A DNA stretch of 34,597 nucleotides, taken from Acinetobacter sp. HY1485. Lineage in GTDB: Bacteria > Pseudomonadota > Gammaproteobacteria > Pseudomonadales > Moraxellaceae. Below the pieces are notes generated by a model. The model worked only from the letters and a program-made list of their open reading frames with translations. It had not been told where the DNA came from and ran no database searches. The translations under genes were made by a program, and so were the position numbers. How positions within the stretch are numbered: the stretch's first letter is position 1; every line of letters starts with the position of its first letter. Below are positions 27,854 to 34,597 of this stretch, one piece after another. The stretch is taken from positions 1-34,597 of the forward strand of contig NZ_JANKZG010000015.1 in NCBI RefSeq assembly GCF_027568475.1. The letters run 5' to 3'.

Positions 27854-28090
27854 TTTTAAATAGACTAAATTAATTAATAATTAATACTTTATATGTCAAT
27901 AATATTAAAATTGTATGACACAATCGATACTTATTATATGAATATACTAAATAAAATTATTAGCTTTAGCAGTACAAAATAGAATTTCAATACACATCAA
28001 GAATGTATTCCCCAAAAGTTGTAATGTTTTTGATTAGTGTGTTGAGTGTGTAAACTACTGGCAAGTAATACTACAAGTACAAAAATAAGA
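27854..28090. promoter_or_regulatory. Upstream region of the alkaline phosphatase gene
   Basis: The minus strand holds TTGACA at 27899-27894 as a possible -35, and TGTCATA at 27920-27914, which matches one half of a PhoB box. The second half-site at the expected 11-bp step is not recognisable, so PhoB control is only suggested. No gene is visible here. Confidence 0.35.
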
Positions 28091-28112
28091 AAAGACAGAT
28101 TACTCTGCCTTT
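28091..28112 (-). terminator. Hairpin after the broken lipoprotein gene
   Basis: AAAAG.CAG and CTG.CTTTT form a stem with one mismatch around ATTACT, 11 bases past the stop, followed by a T-rich tract on the minus strand. Confidence 0.5.
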
Positions 28113-28122
28113 TCTACTAAGT

Positions 28123-28700
28123 CTAAATGGAGCTATCTTTTGGCTTTGTGCACATTTGTATTTCTAAAGGTTCTAACAATCTTGTTGGAAATATAATTTT
28201 TTCTTGTTTATCTTTTTGCACTTCTGTAATTTGTATAAAGCACTTTTTATTTGTTTCGACATAAGAAGCTTCATAATCAGTATTTGGTTTCGGTATAAAA
28301 TTTACTGCTACTCGACATGAGAAATTATAACCCGGCTTTTTTGTTGCTGTATTATCAGACTCTGATGCATCTATGGTAATAGGTTTATTGGCAGTAACTA
28401 CATATTCTTTGAATGAGTCTCTAAACATAACTCCCGTATCATTTGCTGCAGTTAAACTTCGGGCTGTTTCTGGCATACCTGCACTAACATTTTTATTTTT
28501 TTTGGTAAGCCATTATTTACTCTATGATGTATCTTTCTTTGAGCGGTATTCCTCTAATCCTCGCAACTGGTTTCGGTATAGCGATGAATAGTTGCAGCAC
28601 CGTATGGACCATATAAACGGATACGTGATTGCGAGGTACTCTCATAAGATTGCTTACTTATAACAACTACTGATTTTTGTGCCATAAAGCAACCTGTCAT
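28123..28700 (-). pseudogene. Broken small lipoprotein or exported protein gene
   Basis: An open frame of 117 aa (28123-28476, MPETARSLTAAND) is the 3' part of a longer gene. Upstream in a shifted frame lies a lipobox-like IFYLTLPPMTGC, then FMAQKSVVVISKQS and RLYGPYGAATIHRYTETSCE. The bridging stretch (LEEYRSKKDTS, SK, WLTKKNKNVSAG) is in the 3' frame and is broken by TAG and TAA where CAG/CAA would fit. The codon where a start would be expected reads ATA. So there is at least one frameshift and two stops. Family not recognised. Confidence 0.5.
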
Positions 28701-28803
28701 AGGTGGCAAAGTAAGATAGAAAATAAATATTTAGATTTAATTAATTAAATACATATTGATTAGATATAATTTATTATAAATTCTTTTAGTTATGTAAAAA
28801 TTA

Positions 28804-28920
28804 TTATTTAAGTTATTTAAGTTATTTAAGTTATTTAAGTTATTTAAGTTATTTAAGTTATTTAAGTTATTTAAGTTATTTAAGTTATTTAAGTTATTTA
28901 AGTTATTTAAGTTATTTAAG
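28804..28920 (+). repeat. 13 perfect copies of the 9-mer TTATTTAAG upstream of parA (candidate centromere)
   Basis: Bases 28804-28920 are exactly thirteen TTATTTAAG units. Type Ib partition loci commonly place their centromere as short direct repeats upstream of parA, where the small ParB binds and also represses the operon. Diverged 9-mers follow at 28957-28983 and at 29925-29969. Confidence 0.93.
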
Positions 28921-28956
28921 TTATTGTATGGTAAAGCTTTAATTTATATAATCAAG

Positions 28957-28983
28957 TTACTTAACTTATGTAAGTTGCATAAC
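28957..28983 (+). repeat. Three variant 9-mers abutting the parA start
   Basis: TTACTTAAC, TTATGTAAG and TTGCATAAC follow each other in exact 9-base phase and end one base before the parA ATG at 28985. They match the TTAnnTAAn pattern of the main array, so ParB bound here would cover the parA ribosome site. Confidence 0.75.
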
Positions 28984-28984
28984 A

Positions 28985-29629
28985 ATGATTATTTTAATTG
29001 GTGGTGAAAAGGGCGGTTCAGGTAAAAGCTGTCTTGCACAAAACTTAGCTGTCTATCTGCAACAACAAGAACGAGATATTTTATTGCTTGATGCCGATCC
29101 ACAAGGAACAACAACCGATTGGGTTCGTGAACGTGAAGAAAATGAAGACCTTTCTAACATTCCATCGGTTCAAGCATCAGGTAATATTCGCCAAGTTCTT
29201 CTTGATTTAAGCAAACGTTACCAAGACATCGTGATTGATGCAGGTGGTCAGGACTCAGAAGCGCTACGTTCAGCAATGACTATTGCAACACATATGCTCT
29301 TACCATTTCGTCCTAAACGTCGTGACTTAAAGACATTAGTGCATGTTGAAGAACTTATTCGTTTAGCAAAAGCAGTAAATCCTCAACTTATTACAAATGC
29401 AGTTATCACTCAATGTCCTGCGCTTCCAAGTCAAGCACAGCGAATTTGGGATGCCAAAGAAGCATGTGAATCTTTCTATTTAAAACCACTTGCACAGTAC
29501 ACAACAAATCGAAATGTTTATGATGATGCTGATGAAAATGGATTGTCTGTATTTGAAATTTCAAGTGATACCAAAGCAAAAGCTGAGATTGAGCAAATAG
29601 CGATTGAGTTTCTTGGGGAGTTAAAATGA
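28985..29629 (+). CDS. parA: ParA-family partition ATPase (type Ib, ParF-like)
   Basis: This 214-aa Walker-type ATPase drives plasmid segregation on the nucleoid. It has the deviant Walker A EKGGSGKS with Lys9 as signature lysine, and a Walker A' block LLLDADPQG with Asp36/Asp38. It lacks an N-terminal DNA-binding extension, which places it in the short type Ib class with ParF. The stop codon overlaps the next gene by four bases (ATGA). It reads away from the 9-mer array. Confidence 0.95.
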   Translation: MIILIGGEKGGSGKSCLAQNLAVYLQQQERDILLLDADPQGTTTDWVREREENEDLSNIPSVQASGNIRQVLLDLSKRYQDIVIDAGGQDSEALRSAMTIATHMLLPFRPKRRDLKTLVHVEELIRLAKAVNPQLITNAVITQCPALPSQAQRIWDAKEACESFYLKPLAQYTTNRNVYDDADENGLSVFEISSDTKAKAEIEQIAIEFLGELK

Positions 29630-29919
29630 GTCTAAAAGGTTTAAAAAGAACACCTGTCCAAGAGCCCCAAGATAAGTCTATTGATGATTTTATTAATGGT
29701 GCAGCAAAACGTGTAAGTGAACTAAAAGTTAGTGAGCAGAAGTATAAACGCTACACTTTTTCTTTAACAGAAGATGTAAGCGAACAAATTGACGAGTTAG
29801 TTTTGGATAGTCGTGTAGCAAAAGCCAATCGTTCTATTATTATTAAAGCAGCACTTAACCAACTACAAAGCCTCTCAAATGAAGAATTAAAAGAAATTGT
29901 TTTAAAAGAACTTTCCTAA
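29626..29919 (+). CDS. Small ParB/ParG-like partition DNA-binding protein
   Basis: This 97-aa protein follows parA with a 4-base overlap. It has a flexible basic N-terminus and a C-terminal part compatible with a ribbon-helix-helix fold (KRYTFSLTEDVSEQIDEL, then SRVAKANRSIIIKAAL). ParG-type partners bind centromere repeats, stimulate ParA ATP hydrolysis and repress the operon. No sequence family is certain, but position and size make the role likely. Confidence 0.8.
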   Translation: MSLKGLKRTPVQEPQDKSIDDFINGAAKRVSELKVSEQKYKRYTFSLTEDVSEQIDELVLDSRVAKANRSIIIKAALNQLQSLSNEELKEIVLKELS

Positions 29920-29924
29920 AAAAC

Positions 29925-29969
29925 TTACTTAACTTACGCAATTTATTTAAGTTACGTAAGTTATTTAAA
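29925..29969. repeat. Second 9-mer array (five variant copies) downstream of parAB, overlapping the repB stop
   Basis: TTACTTAAC, TTACGCAAT, TTATTTAAG, TTACGTAAG and TTATTTAAA are in unbroken 9-base phase. One unit is identical to the main array. The last unit contains the repB stop codon. This puts likely ParB sites on both sides of the partition genes and at the end of the rep gene. Confidence 0.8.
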
Positions 29970-30893
29970 ATTTAGACCCACTCGCTCTAAATCTTTACTG
30001 TATTTTTTAATAAATTCATTGTCTGATAACTTCTTGATAAGACGTTTTTCTAAGTCTGTATATTCTTCACCAACCTCTGCATGTTTACTTGCAAAAGCAT
30101 CGTCATAGGCAAGTTTATTAGCAAAAAGGAGTATCTGTTTTTCAGTAAGTTTGATTTGTTTTTCAGGTTCTTTATCTATAATACTATTAAGCATCTTAAA
30201 ATCTTTCAGCTTAAATCTGAATTGCAAGCCTACAATAGATCTACCTGATTTAAACTGTTCATACTCAACATAAATATCCGTGTATTTATTGATTTGCTTT
30301 ATGGCAGGTTCAATTACAATACGTTTCAGATTATCCATTCGTAAATATTCACTATTTTCAAGCCCAATTTTATTTCTAAAGTCTTGAATCGTAATTACTG
30401 GCGTTTTACCCACTTCTCTCCATGAAATTAATATTTCATACAAACGAATAGCATATTTACTACTTAATTGTGAGACTTGTTTTAGTTGATAACTTGTGAA
30501 GTGCTTTTCTAATCGGATAATTAAAGGTACCACATCAGAAGCGAAAGTAACCTCAAGCACACCTAAGTTATCTGCATATGCAATTTTTGAAACCCATCTT
30601 GATTTAACTATAAATTCTTTGTTTTGATCACCACGATATTCTTTGTATGAAAACTTTCGTTCAAAAAGATTATTAACAGCACTTTTTAATGCCGCATATG
30701 CCGCTTCGTTGGTGGTATAAAAGGTTTTCGCATATTCTTGTGCACTAATTTGAACAACTGTATCAGAGGTAAGTTTCGCTTGAGATTCTCTAGCTTCAAC
30801 AATAGCAAGTAGGATAAGCCGTTGCTCTGTTAATTCAAGGTTATAACTAGCATTGATCAAAATATTATCTTTAACAACTAATTCATTTTTCAT
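29961..30893 (-). CDS. repB: Rep_3-family plasmid replication initiator (RepB-like)
   Basis: This 310-aa protein is an iteron-binding initiator of the Rep_3 (PF01051) class common on Acinetobacter plasmids. The first winged-helix unit is seen in NLELTEQRLILLAIVEA and SAQEYAKTF, and the second in LSSKYAIRLYEILISWREVG followed by IQDFRNKIGL. It starts at 30893 with a poor ribosome site, fitting low expression. Iterons and an inverted repeat lie directly upstream. It is convergent with parAB and shares the 9-mer array at its end. Confidence 0.93.
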   Translation of the reverse strand: MKNELVVKDNILINASYNLELTEQRLILLAIVEARESQAKLTSDTVVQISAQEYAKTFYTTNEAAYAALKSAVNNLFERKFSYKEYRGDQNKEFIVKSRWVSKIAYADNLGVLEVTFASDVVPLIIRLEKHFTSYQLKQVSQLSSKYAIRLYEILISWREVGKTPVITIQDFRNKIGLENSEYLRMDNLKRIVIEPAIKQINKYTDIYVEYEQFKSGRSIVGLQFRFKLKDFKMLNSIIDKEPEKQIKLTEKQILLFANKLAYDDAFASKHAEVGEEYTDLEKRLIKKLSDNEFIKKYSKDLERVGLNFK

Positions 30894-30919
30894 TTTGTTT
30901 TAATTGAATACAGCGATAT

Positions 30920-30944
30920 AACTATATTAATCACTGATATAGTT
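30920..30944. promoter_or_regulatory. Inverted repeat between repB and the iterons (rep operator)
   Basis: AACTATAT and ATATAGTT are perfect 8-base arms with a 9-base spacer, 27 bases upstream of the repB start. Rep_3 initiators repress their own genes as dimers at such inverted half-iterons. The arms share the GATATA core seen in the diverged iterons. Confidence 0.7.
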
Positions 30945-30950
30945 AAAAGC

Positions 30951-31038
30951 AAAGAATTTATAGGTATATGACAAAGAATTTATAGGTATATGACAAAGAA
31001 TTTATAGGTATATGACAAAGAATTTATAGTGATATAAA
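30951..31038 (+). repeat. Iteron array of the replication origin (22-bp units)
   Basis: Three perfect direct copies of AAAGAATTTATAGGTATATG plus AC (30951-31016) are followed by a fourth, diverged copy in phase with AAAGAATTTATAGTGATATA (31017-31038). One helical repeat pair per unit and location upstream of repB are typical of an iteron origin. AT-rich DNA follows. Confidence 0.93.
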
Positions 31039-31134
31039 GCTTGAAACCTTTACGAATAAAGGTTCTTAGTCTGTCTAAAAGCATTAAAAGTTTATTAAAA
31101 ATATTAAAAACATTTTCTTTCTAAATTCTAAAAC

Positions 31135-31156
31135 AAAGAATTTATAGTGATATAAG
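31135..31156 (+). repeat. Detached fifth iteron
   Basis: AAAGAATTTATAGTGATATA recurs here, 96 bases past the array, and matches the diverged fourth iteron exactly over 20 bases. The bases between (31039-31134) are AT-rich and may be the melting region. Confidence 0.85.
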
Positions 31157-31387
31157 TAATTGCCTTTAAGCACACTCAATATACTGTTTTAATAATTTTG
31201 TAAGTTGAATTTAAAACATGGCATAAAGATAAAAAATCAGTTTTCCATATTTAATGTATTCTATATAAGCTGAATCTATTAAAGGAAATAAGTTCTCCTT
31301 ATTTTTTTAAATGTAATATTATTGAATTAATAAACCTTCTTCAACAGATGGTAATTTTGAAGAAGTTTAAAGAATGCCAAAGAAGCT

Positions 31388-31515
31388 ATGACTTTTCACC
31401 TAGTAGAATATGGAGATGAAATTTCATTGGCTTCAAGTATCGAGAAAGTTATCAAGGGAGAATCTAAGCAATCGTTAATATTGATGTAAGCCGTTATTTA
31501 GACAAAGCAAAATAA
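31388..31515 (+). pseudogene. Small broken gene
   Basis: The plus strand reads MTFHLVEYGDEISLASSIEK and VIKGESKQ, then one base out of frame IVNIDVSRYLDKAK and a stop, about 43 residues when restored. It could be the relic of a small antitoxin-like or regulatory protein, but no family is recognised. Confidence 0.3.
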
Positions 31516-31524
31516 AGTGTGTAT

Positions 31525-31580
31525 TGCCTGCCGCGCGCAGTTGCCCCGCCCACCTGCGCTGCGCAAATGTGTCGATTTCC
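31525..31580. other. GC-rich island in an AT-rich plasmid
   Basis: About 50 bases are strongly GC-rich, with CCGCGCGC, GCCCCGCCC and the perfect palindrome TGCGC-T-GCGCA near 31556-31566, while both sides are about 30% GC. No coding sense is visible. Structured DNA such as a transfer-origin or resolution-site remnant is possible. Confidence 0.6.
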
Positions 31581-31792
31581 TGACAGTATAAATCCCCTGC
31601 ATAACATATCTATAAACTCCAATACATAAGGCTTTTAGAGTCTGATATTTATTATTTTTGAATACTGCATTTTACTGCACAAAATACATCACTGCACTGA
31701 AAGTACGATATTCTAAATAGGCTTGCTTCTAACTTACTTTCATTTTTGCACTGCAATGATGGTAAACAAATAGTTGTCTTGATGGCACAGGT

Positions 31793-31980
31793 TTATCCTC
31801 GTTTTTTTGCCACAGTGGCACATTCAATATACAATTTACGTTGCCATATTTTTGTCGTTGAACAGGAATATCATTTCCGCATTCTTCACATTCCACCAAT
31901 GAAGGTGTTTGATAGTCTTGTTTTACCCAAGCCACTTGTTTGAGTTGAATTTCTTATGCCTGATCAATCATATTCGTCAT
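31793..31980 (-). pseudogene. TraR/DksA-like zinc-finger gene, broken
   Basis: From ATG at 31980 the frame reads MTNMIDQA, a TAA (CAA would fit), EIQLKQVAWVKQDYQ, then CEECGNDIPVQRQKYGNVN with the first CxxC pair. One base out of frame it continues IECATVAKKRG and a stop at 31793. This matches the layout of plasmid or phage TraR/DksA-type C4 zinc-finger proteins of about 62 aa, which bind RNA polymerase. One stop, one frameshift and a lost cysteine (Tyr in YIEC) make it dead. The 68-aa frame at 31729-31935 is an artefact of the shift. Confidence 0.65.
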
Positions 31981-32518
31981 CGTTTTTGTCTTTCCATACC
32001 AGTTGTATATCCCACAGCTTTTAAATCTGTCAGATGTTTTTCTACAAAATCGGATTTACAAAGTAATCCCACTAAACGTATTTGAAACGCTTGTAAGCTT
32101 TGGCCTGCACCTGCATGAATACTTGAAAATAATGCGTGGTTTGCCAATTTTTTTAGTAAAAAAATGGATTTGTTTAGGACTTAAAATAATTTTTGGTTTT
32201 TCAAAGCTATGCTCAATGCTTTTATTTTGCGTTTTAATCGATGTTTGCGCGTTAGATGGAACCTGAATACCATTTTTAATTTTTTTGCTGTTTACAGGCT
32301 GTTTTTGAGCTTCTGACGTGGTTTCTTTTTTAGATGTAGGACCTTTGTTTTCAGAAACATCTAATTTTTGATATTTTGTATTAGCTTTAAGTGACCAAGT
32401 AGCAAGATACGAATGTTTTAGTTCATCTATGATCTGTTTATCTGAGTTGTATTCTTCAACTAACTCACATTCATATTTGAACCAGTATACCGTTATTAGC
32501 TGTTGTAAGGAAATTCAT
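31977..32518 (-). pseudogene. Frameshifted plasmid gene of unknown function, coupled to the TraR/DksA relic
   Basis: From an ATG at 32518 the fragments read MNFLTTANNG, then YWFKYECELVEEYNSDKQ and HSYLATWSLKANTKYQKL. A Lys/Gln/Ser-rich linker follows, then SFEKPKIILSPKQIHFF, and one base out of frame LANHALFSSIHAGAGQ, SLQAFQIRLVGLLCKS and VEKHLTDLKAVGY to a TGA. That TGA overlaps the next ATG as ATGA, so both were one operon. At least two indels break it. It looks like a plasmid backbone gene; no family recognised. Confidence 0.5.
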
Positions 32519-32948
32519 TTTGTTTGCTATAAGATATTTTTCCTAATTTTTAACATCAAACCAGTCCTTTTTTTATTTTCTTTTGTGTATCCAAATTTTA
32601 GTTGGTGTATCAAAAATTATGCTGAACAAAAGGTAGGTAAGATTTTGATAGAGTAGAGAAATAAAAGTAACTCTACATATCAAATGTCATACCTGCTGCT
32701 TAAGTAACAGTACAAAGAAAAATTATAAAAATAAGTGGTAAGCAAAGTTATCAATGTAGATTATATAAGCGTCAATTATTGGGATATATATATTGAGCTA
32801 TCAGAATTCTCTTGCAGGAAATATATTGAAAAACCTACATTGTATAGAAGTAACAGTATCAGAAATATTGCAGTTAAAAGAGTTAGTATATATTAAGATT
32901 TTTCCTATTCTCACACTTCAGGCAAAGAAAAATCATTATGGTACGACT
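32519..32948. other. AT-rich stretch with no supportable gene
   Basis: No protein-like frame, hairpin or repeat stands out here. It may include the unrecognisable 5' part of the IS1-like relic that follows. Confidence 0.5.
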
Positions 32949-33135
32949 TGAGTGGATAAGTTTTGGATATTTGTAGGGCATAAAAAGAATAAGGATTAGT
33001 TGATTTATGTTTACCATTGACAGGCAGATGAAATTGTTGCTTACCTATGGGCAAACGAGCTTTATTGACAGTGAGCTGCCCAAAGTTAAGGCGATTTTGT
33101 ATTAGCTATGGTCGTATAATAAGTGACCATTAGTA
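32949..33135 (+). mobile_element. Decayed IS1-family transposase (InsB) fragment
   Basis: A plus-strand frame reads VDKFWIFVGHKKNKD, a TAG (TGG would fit), LIYVYH, a TGA (CGA would fit), then QADEIVAYLWANE before it breaks up. This matches the IS1-type DDE transposase pattern WxFVGxKxNxxWLxYxYxRxTxxIVAYxxG. No terminal inverted repeats or target duplication could be identified, so only an internal piece is left. Confidence 0.55.
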
Positions 33136-33320
33136 AGTTTCTTTGCAATATATATTGAAAGAACTAGAATTCGCTACAAGATCAGGCATGGATTTAAAAG
33201 AGGTTTCAATTTTTCTTAAAAGACGAAAAATACCTTAAAGCTTTTGATTCAGTATAATTTTATATCAAAAATAAATTTATACAATTGCAGCATACTGTTT
33301 AATAAAGCACCAAATTATAG

Positions 33321-33356
33321 TCTAAAAAAAATGGAAGCCTGGCTTCCATTTTTTCA
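33321..33356 (-). terminator. Terminator after the adhesin gene
   Basis: AATGGAAGCC and GGCTTCCATT form a near-perfect stem with A-run and T-run flanks, 12 bases past the adhesin stop. It can function in both directions. Confidence 0.85.
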
Positions 33357-33367
33357 TTTATATTTTA

Positions 33368-34597
33368 TTACTTCCAAGTAACGGTAACACTACCACCACC
33401 ACCAGAATTACCATTGAAATCACTTGTACCTGCCATTTTCCAAATGTAATTGACATTTTTTCCAAATAACTTGTGATCTTCTGTAATACCACTTGTGCCA
33501 ATAGCAAGGTTTGTAGTGCTATTCCAAGATCCCGTTCCAAGACTAAGAGCTGAAGATCCTTTTTCAAAAGGTTGTCCTAAAGAAGCAATAGCGATTGCCC
33601 CTGCTACCCCTGCATCAGCATTTTTTCTAACCTTGTTTAGTTCGCGAATAGTTTGATTCATTCCTTTTTCTAAATTACCAACACGTCCGTCTACAGCCCC
33701 CAATGCATCACCCACATTGTTATATGCCCCACCTGCTACATTGTAGATTGGCGCTGATACTTGTCCTGTTGATGCATCTACCGTTGAACCACCACCTAAG
33801 TAGTTAGATACATTGGTATTTGCTTGGTAAACCTGAGCACCATTGACTGCATCTTTGCTTGAGCTTGTGATACTACCATCAGCCACATTGGTTACTTTTT
33901 GATTTCCTGCATTTACGCCATTGCTATCAATTGCAACTTGTCCAACTTTAACCGTATTTGCAGTAATGTCTTTAGACGTTGCCACTTGATAGTTCGTACT
34001 GCCATCAGCATTATTAGAGGTGGTGACAACAATATTGTCGCCTTGAGTAACGGTTGATTTTGCTTTAGCCGCACTTTGGTTCACATTTTTGATCGCTTGA
34101 TCAACGGTGGTTGCACCTGTACCGCCAATGTTAGTTGCAGTTACTTTGCCATCTGCATCAACCGTTGCATCACCACCAATAACGCTTGCAACACTGTTTG
34201 ATACATTAGAAAGCTGTCCACCATTGATTGCATCTGTAGACCCTTGGGCAACGGAACCATTTGCCACACCTGTTACCGTACGATTACCTGATGTTCCTGC
34301 AACACTTACAGTTGTACCGCCAGTGTCTTGTCCAATGGTAATTGGGCTATTGGTATCCGCCTGTTTCACAATACCTGTTTTACCTGAAGTCACATCACTA
34401 ATATTGTTTTGCAAGTTACTAATATTGTTTGTATTCGCTGTGACTTGGCTTTGAACATTGGCAAGCTGTCCACCATTGACGGCATCTTTAGAACCTGCAG
34501 CCACTGTACCATCAGCCACATTGGTTACTTTTTGGTTTCCTGCACTAATACCTGCTTGTGTAATACTTGGTGTATTTGCAATCTGCGTACCTGTACT
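33368..34597 (-). CDS. Trimeric autotransporter adhesin, 3' part with YadA-type anchor, runs off the right edge
   Basis: This is 409 codons plus stop of a type Vc adhesin with no start inside the window; an ATG at 34519 is internal. The stalk has repeated necks (AVNGGQLANV, AINGGQLSNV, AVNGAQVYQ) and GNQKVTNVADG-type motifs. The last roughly 100 residues are a membrane anchor: a coiled coil (GNLEKGMNQTIRELNKVRK), then ADAGVAGAIAIASLGQPF and short amphipathic strands. Unusually, a Gly/Ser/Asn-rich insert (FNGNSGGGG) precedes the final strand SVTVTWK, so the chain ends in Lys after Trp, not in the common aromatic residue. The frame at 34597 continues that of position 1, so this is likely the end of the gene starting at 2136. 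Confidence 0.93.
   Translation of the reverse strand, partial: STGTQIANTPSITQAGISAGNQKVTNVADGTVAAGSKDAVNGGQLANVQSQVTANTNNISNLQNNISDVTSGKTGIVKQADTNSPITIGQDTGGTTVSVAGTSGNRTVTGVANGSVAQGSTDAINGGQLSNVSNSVASVIGGDATVDADGKVTATNIGGTGATTVDQAIKNVNQSAAKAKSTVTQGDNIVVTTSNNADGSTNYQVATSKDITANTVKVGQVAIDSNGVNAGNQKVTNVADGSITSSSKDAVNGAQVYQANTNVSNYLGGGSTVDASTGQVSAPIYNVAGGAYNNVGDALGAVDGRVGNLEKGMNQTIRELNKVRKNADAGVAGAIAIASLGQPFEKGSSALSLGTGSWNSTTNLAIGTSGITEDHKLFGKNVNYIWKMAGTSDFNGNSGGGGSVTVTWK

Noticed and set aside
27890..27925. Full PhoB box upstream of the phosphatase
   Set aside because: Only one TGTCATA half-site is seen; the second at 11-bp spacing is absent.
28804..28920. CRISPR array
   Set aside because: Units of 9 bp follow each other with no spacers. 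The heptamer array, the iterons and the adhesin modules likewise lack spacers, and no cas genes are present.
31746..32656. Plus-strand frames of 65-87 codons
   Set aside because: They run opposite the broken TraR/DksA-like and coupled backbone genes, have poor starts and no protein-like composition.
1..34597. tRNA, rRNA or complete insertion sequences
   Set aside because: No cloverleaf-like or rRNA-like stretch was recognised. The only transposase trace is the internal IS1-like fragment near 33000 without visible ends.

Overview
The window looks like one complete, AT-rich (roughly one third G+C) circular plasmid of about 34.6 kb from an Acinetobacter-like gammaproteobacterium, opened inside a gene. 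A Rep_3-type initiator with iterons, a ParA/ParB-type partition operon with centromere-like repeats and a HigBA toxin-antitoxin pair mark it as a plasmid. Both ends carry parts of a trimeric autotransporter adhesin gene on the minus strand (5' part at 1-2136, 3' part at 33368-34597), and the reading frame is kept when the ends are joined. The host assignment rests on family resemblance, not on a search.

Layout: (1) 1-2136, adhesin signal, head and stalk, with a 528-bp tandem module. (2) 2702-8127, a minus-strand gluconate / Entner-Doudoroff operon: edd, eda, gntK, a GntP-type permease and a gluconate 5-dehydrogenase-like SDR, with no regulator gene beside it. (3) 8128-14892, a low-GC relic zone: a dead small gene, an intact leucine-rich-repeat protein, an intact higBA pair, a decayed fragment of a CdiA Hint domain, and at least four broken immunity-like genes. 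(4) 14993-25025, a contact-dependent inhibition locus (cdiB-cdiA-cdiI on the minus strand). CdiA is 2605 aa and carries a Hint pretoxin domain and a DNA/RNA non-specific nuclease toxin. Its partner is a YezG/DUF600-type immunity protein. (5) 25400-28700, a relic gene with a 12-copy heptamer, an intact lipoprotein alkaline phosphatase, and a broken lipoprotein gene. (6) 28804-31156, replication and partition: 9-bp repeats on both sides of parAB, repB, rep operator and iterons. (7) 31388-33135, more relics (TraR/DksA-like zinc finger, a coupled upstream ORF, an IS1-like transposase piece), then the adhesin 3' end.

The cargo combines surface interaction (trimeric adhesin, two-partner-secreted CdiA) with nutrient use (gluconate, organic phosphate). 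The relic zone downstream of cdiI reads as the remains of displaced toxin/immunity cassettes, which fits the known way CDI loci swap C-terminal toxins. Several broken genes are restored by one single-base indel, so assembly error has to be separated from true decay.
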